Below are positions 1 to 9,239 of a DNA stretch of 64,000 bases, in pieces. A program made the translations under genes and the position numbers. The stretch is from CAVIQK01 sp963644945 (GTDB lineage Bacteria > Bacillota > Clostridia > Christensenellales > DTU072), in the NCBI GenBank assembly GCA_963644945.1, contig CAVIQK010000002.1, positions 62,001 through 126,000 on the forward strand, written 5' to 3'. How positions within the stretch are numbered: position 1 is the stretch's first letter; the number at the start of each line of letters is the position of its first letter. Under the pieces are notes generated by a model. That model was not told the DNA's origin. It saw only the letters and a program-made list of their open reading frames with translations, and did no database searches.

Positions 1-1
1 C

Positions 2-3000
2 AAAATCGACGGCGACAAAGTCATGTCGTCTATCCAAAAAGAATATGGCACTTTACCCGAAACTACCGAGTTAGGCATACTTTATACGGGATTTTCGGAG
101 ACCGAATTCACCCAATCGCAATTTGAAGCAGCCGTTTATTTCGGTACGGAATGGTACGTCATTTACGATTACACCTTAGGTCAAACCAATACTATGTCCA
201 AGGCGACCGCAGAAGAAATCACCCTTCTAAATCAAATTATAACCAAGCCTTCCGCCCTTCCGAAATTCTACGTTTCTACCTACACCGACAACGGCTCCGC
301 CTACGTAGAACTTTACCCCGTAGGACGCAACAAAATAGCGGTAGAAGATCAAATCGAATCTCAAAACTATTACATTACAAGTCCGCAATCGTTTATATTC
401 GAAGTCACCCAAAAGCCCTTGACACTTACCCTCAATTCCCTAAAAGGCGACTCCTTCGAAGTTATATATTCCACGACACTCACAAGAAATACCGATTATA
501 GTATAGCGATTTCCGGAATAGTCACCGAGATTACAATAGACGGCATCACTTACCTTGTTGACAACGAAAATACCCTTTTCTATTCCAAAAAGGATGCCGA
601 TTTCGACTGGTTGGTTTACTCCGTCAAAGTCAATATGAACAACGACGGCACAAGAATAGGCGATCCCGTCTATCTAACCCTCGGGGATCAAAGTTCCTCC
701 AAATTTATGGACCTTACCGACAATTACTCATTAGAGTTTAGATCCTCTACCAATATCGAAATCAAGATTTACAACAAAATCGACACCGTCAAAGTTGGCG
801 GAGGCACGCTCTATTCGGCAATACTCTCCGACGACTCCTATATACCGATAAGAGTATTTTATCTTGACGGCAAAGAAAGCGAGATTATCAAATTCTATCT
901 TGACGGAAGATCGACCAACCCCACCTCGATTACGGTAGGCGACGGACAAGGCAACTTCACCTATGACAAAACAGTCAACGGCAATCAAATAATAAAGATA
1001 ACATATTCCGAAACCAACAACGGTGTACAAGGCGGAACAGATACTTCCTCGGTTTACATTACACTCCGAAAATATCCCACTTCGACCACCGTCCAAGAAG
1101 ACACCACGAGCGCCCAAGACGGATACAAGAAGTTTAGATATTACGTGTTCTCCGATTCTTACACCTTTACAGTAGCCAATATCAAAGACTATTCGGGTAC
1201 AATATCCCTTGACTACACAGGAGACGATGCAAGCGATTTATACTTCTTATTTGTCGCAATTCGTTCAAATTCCGTAGTTATCAACGGTGTAGAATATACC
1301 GCAGTCGTTGACGAAACGAATGGCACCCTTACCGCCAACAACACCACATATTACATGCAAGACGTGGACGGCACGACTTATATTTACTCCAACCGTACAG
1401 GCACCGTAGGACAATACACCTACACCGGTAGAGTCGGCAGTTTCAACATGACAAGAAAAGTCCTCGTAAGCGACGGCACGACCTTTACCACCCACGAAAT
1501 CACGACCGACGAAACCGATTCATTTGAATTTACCAACGAATTCTCTTTCGACACCGTCGCACTCAGTCCTTCCGACGAACAATATTCCCAAATCGTCTTG
1601 TCAAAAGTCGAAACCGACCTAACATATAAAGCCGTCCAACTCAACACCGTCCCCGAAAGCATAACCGAATATGTCGATGGTGCCATCACGTTGTTCAACG
1701 GCTACAAATTATTGTTCTTCACGATCGGCGCATCCAAATCACGTATAATCTATATATCCAAAGATTCCTTCGCCACATATTCGCTTGTCTATGTCGATGA
1801 AAATTCCGATGAAAACAACTACTCGATAGATGCCGTTGACGTGTTCTCGGGACTTGAATTTGTAGTGTCCGGTGACAAAATTACCGTCACATCCATGTTC
1901 AAAGCCATTGACAACAACTATATCGTAGCAGGTCAAGGACAATACTCGTTCGGCACCAAAAAGACCGTAAACGACGACAAAACTTATGCCTACACCAACA
2001 TTTCCGCAGACGGCGAATATGACAGAATACGCCTAGAATATTCGGCTCTCCCCGTTCAAGGCAAGGACGGAGTCTTCAACTTCGTAGTATTTTCCAGAAA
2101 AGACACCCTCGGCAATCTATACGAACTCTCCGTTCGTATGACCACATCTTCTCGCTTGACGTTCTATGTCGTAGAAAGTGTCAACGGCAAAGAGAGTGTT
2201 TCGTCCTATTCGGCTTATAAAGATGCAACAAGCATCGGTTATGCCACTTACGTAGATTTCTTTGACGGCAACGTTCACTATTTTGACGTCTATCTCAATC
2301 GTTTGTCGGGAGTCATGACCGTCATCGTTGACGACAAAATCAAAGCATCCCACTCGCTACTAAAAGATGAAGGCATCACCTTGTCCGACGGTAGCACATT
2401 GAGCGACATAAGATTCCTACTCGAAGATTATACCGAGTGGCAAGACGGCGACCAAATATTCACCACGACAAGAGTAGATTCGACAGTCTATTTCACAGTC
2501 AAAAATCTTTCGTTTACCGTATCGGCAATAAGCCTTGAAAAACTCGGATTTTCCAATGAAATGACCGCCATTTTGATTCCGTCGGGAGAAGGTCAAGGCA
2601 CCGAATACGTGACCGAAGAAACCCCTCTTGTTTGGATAGACATAGCCAAATATTTCGTAGCGGTAGCCAACTACACCGACGGCACTACGATAAAATACTT
2701 CATCAACGGTGTCGAAGTCGAAAACTACGCATTACACTTATGGCTCCAAGAAGGTCTTTATACGCTTTCCGCAAAACTTTACTATCAAGACCTTGTCATT
2801 GCCGAGTCATATTACGACCTCTATGTCAAGAAAGAAATCGAAAAGGAAAAACTTGACGGCACCGATATTTCTCCGTCTATGCCTTATACGATAACAGACA
2901 CCGCACTTCACGACGGCAAGACCGCCAAACACTACAATTTCTTCAAGTCAACCTTCACATTGACCAATAAGGCTACCTATTCGGGAGACACAGCCAACTT

Positions 3001-4387
3001 GTTAGTAAACATCAAAACTTCCGAAAAAGGCTCTACCGCTCTAGACACAGTGAAAGTCGGTTATTACGCATTGACGCTTGTCGCAACGTTTGGCGACGTA
3101 ATTGACACCACAACGCTCGTCTTATCTTCAAACGGCAGATCCTACACCTTATCTACCGACCAAATCGATTGGAAAAAGGTCGGCGAATATACGATTATCT
3201 CTTATATGGACGATTACAACCACATAATCACCGTATCAATATATAGTGGCGACACCTTGCTTTACACCTTCACGATGCAAAAAGATTCTCTTTCATATAG
3301 CACTACGGGATTCGACATTGACAACGAAAGGAACATCGAGGGCTACACCGAAAAGAGTGGCGACATCCTAGACTTCATCGAATCTGTCGGTGTTGTCGGC
3401 ATAAGAGTAAAAGACACCGAAATCTCAATTTCGTCCCTAGAAACATTTACAGACCTTAATGTTAGAGAAAATATCTATTCCGTAACAGGTGTCAACACTA
3501 CGGGTACAATATCGACGACCACCGACACAGCCTTCAATTCTCGCATAAAACCCACCACGATAGCCACCACACTCGGACAATACCAAGCAGTAATGATAGG
3601 CGACGGCAATTCTCGTCCGTATGCGACCGAATATAATTCTTATGTATCGGCATTCAGCCTTACAAGATCGACAGGTACCGCAACCGCAAGATTCATAATT
3701 GCCGAAAATCTCTCAACCGACGTCGAAACAATGTACACGTCGTACATGAAAGACAACAACTTCACATCCACAAGAGGAATAGCCCTTGTATATACCGACA
3801 ACGGCATTACCGCAGAACTTGCCTTCTACTTCATGACGGCAGATTCGACAAGAGTATATAAACAATCGGTATATAGAACCACCGATCGCACCGACAGTAG
3901 AATCTTGTCTGACGGCAAAATCCACACAATCACAGCCAACATATTCCGCACCAAGGAAACATTGTCCGGCACTCTAACTTCGGCAGATGTCACCGTCTTA
4001 CACATCCAAGTAGCAATAGACGGCCAACTCATAAAATCGGCAGTTACCGGAGAAACCGAAAATTACTACTTCCCGTACTACAATTCCCTTGCCTATTGGA
4101 AAGACACCAACGGCCAAGAAATCACGTCAAGTACGGTAGATATTTGCGACAAATTGTTCCTCAATCGCCACACAATGGCAGGAGTCATATTCGAAAACTG
4201 CACCGCCAACCTCTATCAAATATCCGTAGCCCTATGCGACACCCTAGAAGTCAGTGACGAATTTATCACCACCGAAGTCAAAGGTGGCACCGAAGACGCA
4301 ACCAATTACTATTATTTCAGTTATTTTAGCGACTTGGTAGGACTTGGCGGAGCCGTAAGAAAAGAGCGCTTCGAAGACCAAATATGA
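2..4387 (+). CDS. Giant surface-like protein with two LamG-like segments (5' truncated)
   Basis: The reading frame is open to the left window edge. The first Met is at base 23, but in-frame codons for K-I-D-G-D-K-V precede it, so the true start and any signal peptide lie outside. At least 1,461 residues are visible. The chain is rich in Thr, Ser, Asp and Tyr, poor in Cys, and lacks obvious membrane segments, as expected for an extracellular beta-rich protein. Two stretches of about 200 residues (roughly 640-840 and 1190-1395 counted from the Met) have the strand pattern of concanavalin/LamG-like modules, including phrases such as DGNVHYFDVYLN and DGKIHTITANIF. The C-terminus has no LPxTG motif or SLH repeat. 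The stop codon overlaps the next start by 4 nt. A surface or adhesin role is inferred; no specific family is recognised. Confidence 0.75.
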   Translation, partial: KIDGDKVMSSIQKEYGTLPETTELGILYTGFSETEFTQSQFEAAVYFGTEWYVIYDYTLGQTNTMSKATAEEITLLNQIITKPSALPKFYVSTYTDNGSAYVELYPVGRNKIAVEDQIESQNYYITSPQSFIFEVTQKPLTLTLNSLKGDSFEVIYSTTLTRNTDYSIAISGIVTEITIDGITYLVDNENTLFYSKKDADFDWLVYSVKVNMNNDGTRIGDPVYLTLGDQSSSKFMDLTDNYSLEFRSSTNIEIKIYNKIDTVKVGGGTLYSAILSDDSYIPIRVFYLDGKESEIIKFYLDGRSTNPTSITVGDGQGNFTYDKTVNGNQIIKITYSETNNGVQGGTDTSSVYITLRKYPTSTTVQEDTTSAQDGYKKFRYYVFSDSYTFTVANIKDYSGTISLDYTGDDASDLYFLFVAIRSNSVVINGVEYTAVVDETNGTLTANNTTYYMQDVDGTTYIYSNRTGTVGQYTYTGRVGSFNMTRKVLVSDGTTFTTHEITTDETDSFEFTNEFSFDTVALSPSDEQYSQIVLSKVETDLTYKAVQLNTVPESITEYVDGAITLFNGYKLLFFTIGASKSRIIYISKDSFATYSLVYVDENSDENNYSIDAVDVFSGLEFVVSGDKITVTSMFKAIDNNYIVAGQGQYSFGTKKTVNDDKTYAYTNISADGEYDRIRLEYSALPVQGKDGVFNFVVFSRKDTLGNLYELSVRMTTSSRLTFYVVESVNGKESVSSYSAYKDATSIGYATYVDFFDGNVHYFDVYLNRLSGVMTVIVDDKIKASHSLLKDEGITLSDGSTLSDIRFLLEDYTEWQDGDQIFTTTRVDSTVYFTVKNLSFTVSAISLEKLGFSNEMTAILIPSGEGQGTEYVTEETPLVWIDIAKYFVAVANYTDGTTIKYFINGVEVENYALHLWLQEGLYTLSAKLYYQDLVIAESYYDLYVKKEIEKEKLDGTDISPSMPYTITDTALHDGKTAKHYNFFKSTFTLTNKATYSGDTANLLVNIKTSEKGSTALDTVKVGYYALTLVATFGDVIDTTTLVLSSNGRSYTLSTDQIDWKKVGEYTIISYMDDYNHIITVSIYSGDTLLYTFTMQKDSLSYSTTGFDIDNERNIEGYTEKSGDILDFIESVGVVGIRVKDTEISISSLETFTDLNVRENIYSVTGVNTTGTISTTTDTAFNSRIKPTTIATTLGQYQAVMIGDGNSRPYATEYNSYVSAFSLTRSTGTATARFIIAENLSTDVETMYTSYMKDNNFTSTRGIALVYTDNGITAELAFYFMTADSTRVYKQSVYRTTDRTDSRILSDGKIHTITANIFRTKETLSGTLTSADVTVLHIQVAIDGQLIKSAVTGETENYYFPYYNSLAYWKDTNGQEITSSTVDICDKLFLNRHTMAGVIFENCTANLYQISVALCDTLEVSDEFITTEVKGGTEDATNYYYFSYFSDLVGLGGAVRKERFEDQI

Positions 4388-4824
4388 TAAAATTCTCAAT
4401 AGGAAATATTGCCGTATATATAGGTAAAGGCGACAAAGAATCATTTTTCTTGACCGCCCGAAAAGACTTCCTACAAGTAGAAGACGATACCAAAATACTC
4501 AAAACGAATAAGGGCGCCCCCTATTTTCAAGACGGTAAATGTTTTGTTTCCTATTCGGACAAAGACGACTACAAATTCTTGGCACTAGGGTTTACCCCCG
4601 TAGGTATCGATGCAGAAAGACTATCCCCAAGGGACATAAAAGGCATTTCTCTAAAATACTTCAACAGAGAATTTGACTCACTCACAGCCTTCTACACCGC
4701 TTGGACGGAGCAAGAAGCACTCGCAAAACTCGAAGGAGAAGGGATAATTCCGTTCAAACTGCGAAAAGGTAATATTTATAGACTATCTTGCGGCGACTAT
4801 ATAATATCGATCGCAACTAAATGA
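4384..4824 (+). CDS. Small Sfp-type 4'-phosphopantetheinyl transferase
   Basis: This 146-residue protein carries the two signatures of the PPTase superfamily: GIDAE at residues 74-78 (the Mg-binding G-[VI]-D-x-E) and WTEQEALAK at 107-115 (the W-T-x-K-E-A-x-x-K motif, with Gln for the first Lys). Such enzymes move phosphopantetheine from CoA to a Ser of a carrier protein. The GAPYF and SYSD phrases upstream of the first motif resemble the substrate lobe of Sfp enzymes (K-P-Y, S-H-S), so it looks Sfp-type rather than AcpS-type. Sfp enzymes are usually about 220 residues, so the N-terminal lobe is greatly reduced. The start ATGA overlaps the stop of the giant upstream gene, which suggests translational coupling. 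The carrier substrate is unknown. Confidence 0.72.
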   Translation: MIKFSIGNIAVYIGKGDKESFFLTARKDFLQVEDDTKILKTNKGAPYFQDGKCFVSYSDKDDYKFLALGFTPVGIDAERLSPRDIKGISLKYFNREFDSLTAFYTAWTEQEALAKLEGEGIIPFKLRKGNIYRLSCGDYIISIATK

Positions 4825-4826
4825 TA

Positions 4827-4854
4827 TTGACAAAAAAGTTCTATATGGTACAAT
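4827..4854 (+). promoter_or_regulatory. Sigma-A type promoter for the small membrane protein
   Basis: TTGACA at 4827-4832 and TACAAT at 4849-4854 are separated by 16 nt. The predicted start is near 4861, giving a leader of about 10 nt that contains a GAGGT ribosome binding site before the ATG at 4871. Confidence 0.6.
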
Positions 4855-4870
4855 AATTTTTGAGGTAAGC

Positions 4871-5446
4871 ATGAACAAAGCCGAAAAAGAAGCGTTGAAA
4901 AAGGAAAAACTTGTTGAAAAACAACAAAAAGCCGAACAAAAAAAACGTGATAAAGAATTAGAAAAGACATCAAAAACTGTCAAAAAACACACCAAAAAAG
5001 AGATAATTATCACCACGATAATTACCATTGTTTTGGTTGCCGTTTTGGTTACGTTGTCCTCGGTTTTAGCAAGATTCGTGCCGACCTCACTTGATGCCGA
5101 GCAAATTTACGACTACAAGGCACTAGAAGAGTATTTTACCGAAAACGGTGTGCAATTTGAATATAAAGAAACCACTACCGAAGAATATAGCCAACTCAAA
5201 AAATCGGGAGTAATAGGAGTCGCAACCATCAACAACGAATTGCATATTTACTATTTTAGCGACGTAAAAAAACTCAACAGTTTCGGATCGGATCTTGACA
5301 AAAAAGGCAAAGATCAAAAATATGCTAGGACGGAGTCCGCAACCACCGCATTTTATTATCTAGAAACGGGATGCACCCAAGAAAATTCCGGCACCGAAAA
5401 TTATTCCGAAACCTACAAAAAATATTTCAAAGACTTACTCGGATAA
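4871..5446 (+). CDS. Single-pass membrane protein with charged N-terminal helix
   Basis: A protein of 191 residues that I cannot assign to a family. Residues 1-44 are almost entirely Lys, Glu and Gln and should form a cytoplasmic helix. A single hydrophobic segment follows at about 45-67, then an extracytoplasmic domain of about 120 residues with mixed alpha/beta character and one Cys. It has its own promoter and a GAGGT ribosome binding site, and it ends at a hairpin terminator shared with the convergent operon on the other strand. The extracellular domain might be a small sensor or anchoring domain, but no function can be claimed. Confidence 0.75.
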   Translation: MNKAEKEALKKEKLVEKQQKAEQKKRDKELEKTSKTVKKHTKKEIIITTIITIVLVAVLVTLSSVLARFVPTSLDAEQIYDYKALEEYFTENGVQFEYKETTTEEYSQLKKSGVIGVATINNELHIYYFSDVKKLNSFGSDLDKKGKDQKYARTESATTAFYYLETGCTQENSGTENYSETYKKYFKDLLG

Positions 5447-5449
5447 AAC

Positions 5450-5472
5450 AAAAACGGCTCAATGCCGTTTTT
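5450..5472. terminator. Bidirectional intrinsic terminator
   Basis: A 9-bp stem (AAAAACGGC with GCCGTTTTT) encloses a 5-nt loop. It gives a U-rich tail in both directions and sits between convergent genes ending at 5446 (+) and 5476 (-). Confidence 0.85.
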
Positions 5473-5475
5473 ATT

Positions 5476-6261
5476 TTAGAAATTTTCTCTTAAAAATTCC
5501 GTAGCCACATCAATACATTTTTGGTATTTTTCGAGATCTTCGAAGAAGTACGGTGGATAAGTTTTCGGCACGATCAAGCACCTATTATCTCGTCCCAAGT
5601 AGCATTCCACTTGATAATCGTCCCCGTCCTCGAGTTCCCAAATAGTAGTAGAAAATTTTGGCGAAACAACAATTCCGGATCTATTCCCTTGTAGATATTT
5701 ATCAAAAGTAAGAGTGTCAACTTTTATGTCTTTATATTCGGCAACAATCTCACTAAGTACGCTAATATATGCCTTGTCGATTCCGTATTTTTGATCGACC
5801 ACCAACTTAAAATCAAAAAGATTAGAGCGGTTTACTTTATCTAGGACGTTACGAGAACATTTTTCGGCAAGATTAAAACCCGTCCTCAAAATCTTTTCTA
5901 TCTCGACGAAAGATATTCTTTCTTCGTCAATTACATCCCTTCCGTTTTTCCCCGAAGAAGCCGTCGAGAATATCTGTCTGGACACCCCCTCGACCACAAT
6001 AGGACTATTCTCAAAATCATTATTTACGGTTACTTTTGCATAAAGATTGAGAGCCGAAACCGCCTTTTGTATCAAATCTACACAATTTGCCAAACAAAAA
6101 TCTAATACAACAAAATCGGCATTTTTAAGTGCTTCGGCGCAGTCTTTTTCGTAAGACACCGATTCAAAATTTATAGATCCAAAAAGGTTATTAAAATTGT
6201 CGTTTACTTTATTTTCAAGCGAAAATTGACTACCGCCTTTTATAAACAAGACTTTTTTCAT
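5476..6261 (-). CDS. Degenerate isopropylmalate/isocitrate dehydrogenase-like protein
   Basis: The start is the ATG at 6261, with GGAG about 12 nt upstream, giving 261 residues; a longer frame would run into trkH. The family call rests on order and spacing of motifs. Residues 114-134 match the helix of beta-decarboxylating dehydrogenases (E-R-x-x-x-x-E-I-E-K followed by a FxLAxK-like stretch). Residues 141-147 (DKVNRSN) sit where V-D-K-A-N is expected, and D187 sits where the first metal Asp falls. The G-D-I-L-S-D segment with the other metal Asp residues is replaced by a sequence around STTIWELED, and the catalytic Lys and Arg residues are missing or changed. At 261 rather than about 350 residues, it is probably a non-catalytic relative. 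It begins 2 nt beyond the trkH stop, so it is the third cistron of the Trk operon. Confidence 0.6.
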   Translation of the reverse strand: MKKVLFIKGGSQFSLENKVNDNFNNLFGSINFESVSYEKDCAEALKNADFVVLDFCLANCVDLIQKAVSALNLYAKVTVNNDFENSPIVVEGVSRQIFSTASSGKNGRDVIDEERISFVEIEKILRTGFNLAEKCSRNVLDKVNRSNLFDFKLVVDQKYGIDKAYISVLSEIVAEYKDIKVDTLTFDKYLQGNRSGIVVSPKFSTTIWELEDGDDYQVECYLGRDNRCLIVPKTYPPYFFEDLEKYQKCIDVATEFLRENF

Positions 6262-6262
6262 A

Positions 6263-7711
6263 CTAAATTCTACTCCACGTTTTCGGATAAAATAGGAGTA
6301 ATAGAGGTAGTATTTCAAGACGACCTAGTAGCATATCAAAAATAAGCACGATTTTTGCAAAAGGAGTAAAAGTGTTATAAGGAATAGCCGTCCCCAAATA
6401 ACTGACACCTACATTGTTAAAGCATGAGGTGACCGATGAAAAAGCCGTAGAAAAATCTGTATTTAGTCCTATCGTCAAAAGGACAAGCGACGTGAAAAAC
6501 GTCAGCACATACATCATAAGGTAAGAGTTTACGCTGTCCACCACATTTTCGCTCAGTGCATGCCCGTCAAGTTTGACGTTGACAACGGCTCTCGGGGACA
6601 AAGTTTTCTTAATATATCTAAGACCGTTTTTGAATAGAATAGTAAGTCTAGACACCTTGAATCCGCCCGCCGTACTTCCGGCGCATCCGCCCACAAAAGA
6701 TAGCATAAGAAGGATGATATGCGTGAAAACCGGCCACGAAGAAAAGTCGGTTAGCGAAAATCCCGTCGTACTAACCACCGATGCCACTTGGAAAGACGAA
6801 TATCTCAAAGATTCCTGAAAACTTTCGTACACGTTTTCGACGGTAAGAGAAATAGAAATCGAAAGAATAGATACCGCCACAATGATAACAAAAGTTCTAA
6901 GTTCTTCAGATCTCAAAGCCGACGAAACTTTACCTATCAAAATGAAATAGAAAACATTAAAGTTTATCGCAAAAAGTAGCATAAATACGGTGATTACAAT
7001 CTCAAAATATAGATTGTTATATGCCCCGATACTAAGATTTCTTGACGAAAATCCCCCCGTTCCTGCGGTGGAAAAGGCATGCAGTGTAGCATCGAAAAGA
7101 TCCATACCGCCACACAGTAGCATTACACCCTCGACAATTGTCATAACAATGTAAATTGCATAAAGAATTCTTGCCGAAAATCTAAGTTTAGATACGAGTT
7201 TACCGAATTGCGGTCCCGGAGTTTCGGCTTTCATAAGGTGTATTGCATCGGCACTTCCTTCGGGAATTATAGCGACGATAAAGACTAGTACGCCCATACC
7301 GCCCAGCCATTGAGCCATAGCACGCCACATAAGAAGACTTTTAGGTAGCATTTCGGTATTTTCAAAAATCGAAGCACCTGTTGTCGTAAAACCCGACACC
7401 GTTTCAAACAGAGCATCAATATAATTGGTTGCAACTCCCGAAAGAGCAAAAGGAAGACTACCGGTTATAGACAAAAATATCCATCCGAGAGCCACGCAAA
7501 CGAATCCGCTCCGTCCCGTCAAATCAGTCTTTTTAGGTCTCAAAATAAAAGCGACAATTACGACTATCAAAAGAAAGGCAATAGTCACCCCGAAAGCAAG
7601 AGGAGTCTTTTCCTCATTGTGGACAAAAGTGAGAATGAACGGCAGCAGCATCAATGTTGCCGATGCAAGAGCCACTTGTCCGATTAAATAAATAAGAGTT
7701 TTATAATTCAT
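6263..7711 (-). CDS. trkH: Trk/Ktr potassium uptake channel subunit TrkH
   Basis: This 482-residue polytopic membrane protein forms the K+ translocating pore of a Trk/Ktr system. Four pore-loop repeats are visible with their filter sequences: TTTGAS at 109-114, STAGTGGFS at 214-222, STTGFS at 314-319 and CFNNVG at 430-435. The length matches TrkH/KtrB. Its ATG shares one base with the stop of trkA (TAATG), so the channel and its cytoplasmic gating subunit should be made in a coupled way. The downstream IPMDH-like gene follows immediately. Confidence 0.93.
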   Translation of the reverse strand: MNYKTLIYLIGQVALASATLMLLPFILTFVHNEEKTPLAFGVTIAFLLIVVIVAFILRPKKTDLTGRSGFVCVALGWIFLSITGSLPFALSGVATNYIDALFETVSGFTTTGASIFENTEMLPKSLLMWRAMAQWLGGMGVLVFIVAIIPEGSADAIHLMKAETPGPQFGKLVSKLRFSARILYAIYIVMTIVEGVMLLCGGMDLFDATLHAFSTAGTGGFSSRNLSIGAYNNLYFEIVITVFMLLFAINFNVFYFILIGKVSSALRSEELRTFVIIVAVSILSISISLTVENVYESFQESLRYSSFQVASVVSTTGFSLTDFSSWPVFTHIILLMLSFVGGCAGSTAGGFKVSRLTILFKNGLRYIKKTLSPRAVVNVKLDGHALSENVVDSVNSYLMMYVLTFFTSLVLLTIGLNTDFSTAFSSVTSCFNNVGVSYLGTAIPYNTFTPFAKIVLIFDMLLGRLEILPLLLLFYPKTWSRI

Positions 7712-9060
7712 TATGCAAGTATATCGTTGAGATTTTCAACATCGTCGTTAGTGGTCACAACCAAGACAATATCACCGCTTTCAATGGAATCTCCACCGGA
7801 CGGAATGATAACCTCGTCATCTCTTACAATGGTTGCAATCAACACGTTCTTTTCAAGTTTTAGGTCTTTAAGAGGCACGCCTCTTCCCATAAAACTATCT
7901 GCTACGGTAAACTCTACAACCTCGGTTGTGTCGTTCACAACATGATAAAGTTTGTTGATTTCGCTTTCCTTTTTCGAAGCACTTTTTGCCCTTGTATATC
8001 TTACAATTTGATCGGCAGTGACGGTTTTTGCCGACACGAAAGTGTCAATACTAGACTCCTTCAAAATGCTATAATAAGCCTCTTTATCTACTCTTGTAAC
8101 TACTTTTGGTACGCCTAAAGATTTTGCGAACATCGACACTATTATATTTTGTTCGTCTAGATCAAGAAGAGCAACCACCGCATCGGTATGTTTTAGACCT
8201 TCGGTTTCAAGCAGTTCTTGGTCGGTCCCTTCCCCATGAATTATGACGGCTTCTTTCAGCATTTCGGCAAGTTCTTTGCACCGTTTTTTGTCGGATTCAA
8301 TGATTTTAACGGCAATATTACGTTTTTCAAGTTCTTTTGCCAGATAAAAAGCAATTTGATTTCCGCCGATAATCATGACGGATTTAGATCTCTTTTCACC
8401 CGAAACCGCCTTGAAGAAAGAAGTCAAATTCTTTGTCGATGCGGTAACATAAATATTGTCGTTTTCCTTCAAAATAAAGTTGCCGTCGGGGATAAAGACT
8501 TGTCCGTTCCTCTCAACCACACAAACAAGGACTTTTTTGCCAAATTTTCCCCCGAGATTTTTAAGTTCGAGGTTAATAAGTCCCGTTTCTTTGGTGACTT
8601 TTAGACATACAATATCCACTTTGTTGTCGGCAAACGGTTCGATTTTTATAGCCGAATTGAATCGTAAAACTCTGGCAATAGAAAGAGCCGTCTCATATTC
8701 GGGATTTATCATCATCGACAGCGACAAATCTTGACCTTTGAAAATCTTAAAATATTCCGGAGTACGCACCCTTGCGATAGTATCGGTAGCACCGAGTTTT
8801 TTCGCAACGATTGCGCACAAAATATTTGTTTCGTCCGACGAAGTGCAAGAAATAAACAAATCACAACTAGAAATTCTAGCCTCTTTCAAAGTATCTTTGG
8901 ATGCACCGTTGCCCACGACACCGCTTACATCATAAGTGTTTACGACATTTTCGACGACGGACTGATGCTTGTCCACAACAAAAATATCATGTTCTTCTTT
9001 GGATAGATCCGCGACAAGTGCCTTACCGACATTGCCGAGTCCTACAATTATTATGTTCAT
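7711..9060 (-). CDS. trkA: Trk system regulatory subunit TrkA
   Basis: A cytoplasmic protein of 449 residues that gates the TrkH channel in response to nucleotides. It has the full double RCK architecture: a first Rossmann unit starting at residues 2-16 (IIIVGLGNVGKAL), a TrkA-C domain near 140-220, a second Rossmann unit from about residue 228 (MIIGGNQIA), and a final TrkA-C domain near 365-449. This is the long TrkA form rather than the single-RCK KtrA form. The start has AGGAG 8 nt upstream and a sigma-A promoter behind it. It is the first gene of trkA-trkH-IPMDH-like. Confidence 0.93.
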   Translation of the reverse strand: MNIIIVGLGNVGKALVADLSKEEHDIFVVDKHQSVVENVVNTYDVSGVVGNGASKDTLKEARISSCDLFISCTSSDETNILCAIVAKKLGATDTIARVRTPEYFKIFKGQDLSLSMMINPEYETALSIARVLRFNSAIKIEPFADNKVDIVCLKVTKETGLINLELKNLGGKFGKKVLVCVVERNGQVFIPDGNFILKENDNIYVTASTKNLTSFFKAVSGEKRSKSVMIIGGNQIAFYLAKELEKRNIAVKIIESDKKRCKELAEMLKEAVIIHGEGTDQELLETEGLKHTDAVVALLDLDEQNIIVSMFAKSLGVPKVVTRVDKEAYYSILKESSIDTFVSAKTVTADQIVRYTRAKSASKKESEINKLYHVVNDTTEVVEFTVADSFMGRGVPLKDLKLEKNVLIATIVRDDEVIIPSGGDSIESGDIVLVVTTNDDVENLNDILA

Positions 9061-9102
9061 TACAACTCCTAAATATATTGTATTAAAACATTTAATTATT
9101 AC

Positions 9103-9131
9103 ATTATAATACTAAGTCGAGAGTTTTACAA
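9103..9131 (-). promoter_or_regulatory. trkA operon promoter
   Basis: On the minus strand, TTGTAA (9131-9126) and TATAAT (9108-9103) are separated by 17 nt. The predicted start is near 9096, about 36 nt before the trkA ATG. It is divergent from the pepP promoter. Confidence 0.65.
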
Positions 9132-9181
9132 GGGATTTTGAATTGTTAGGATTAGCCTAGAAACCAATTCCCCTTATGCGT

Positions 9182-9210
9182 TTGCATAAGAATATGTAAA
9201 GTGATATACT
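9182..9210 (+). promoter_or_regulatory. Promoter of the aminopeptidase P gene
   Basis: TTGCAT (9182-9187) and TATACT (9205-9210) are separated by 17 nt, about 30 nt upstream of the ATG at 9240, which has a GAGGA ribosome binding site. Confidence 0.6.
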
Positions 9211-9239
9211 AAAACCAACAAACAAAAAAGAGGAAAATC

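Noticed and set aside
227..4032. Many minus-strand open frames of 60-170 codons under the giant surface protein
   Set aside because: They lack ribosome binding sites and recognisable domains, and they mirror the biased codon use of the plus-strand gene.
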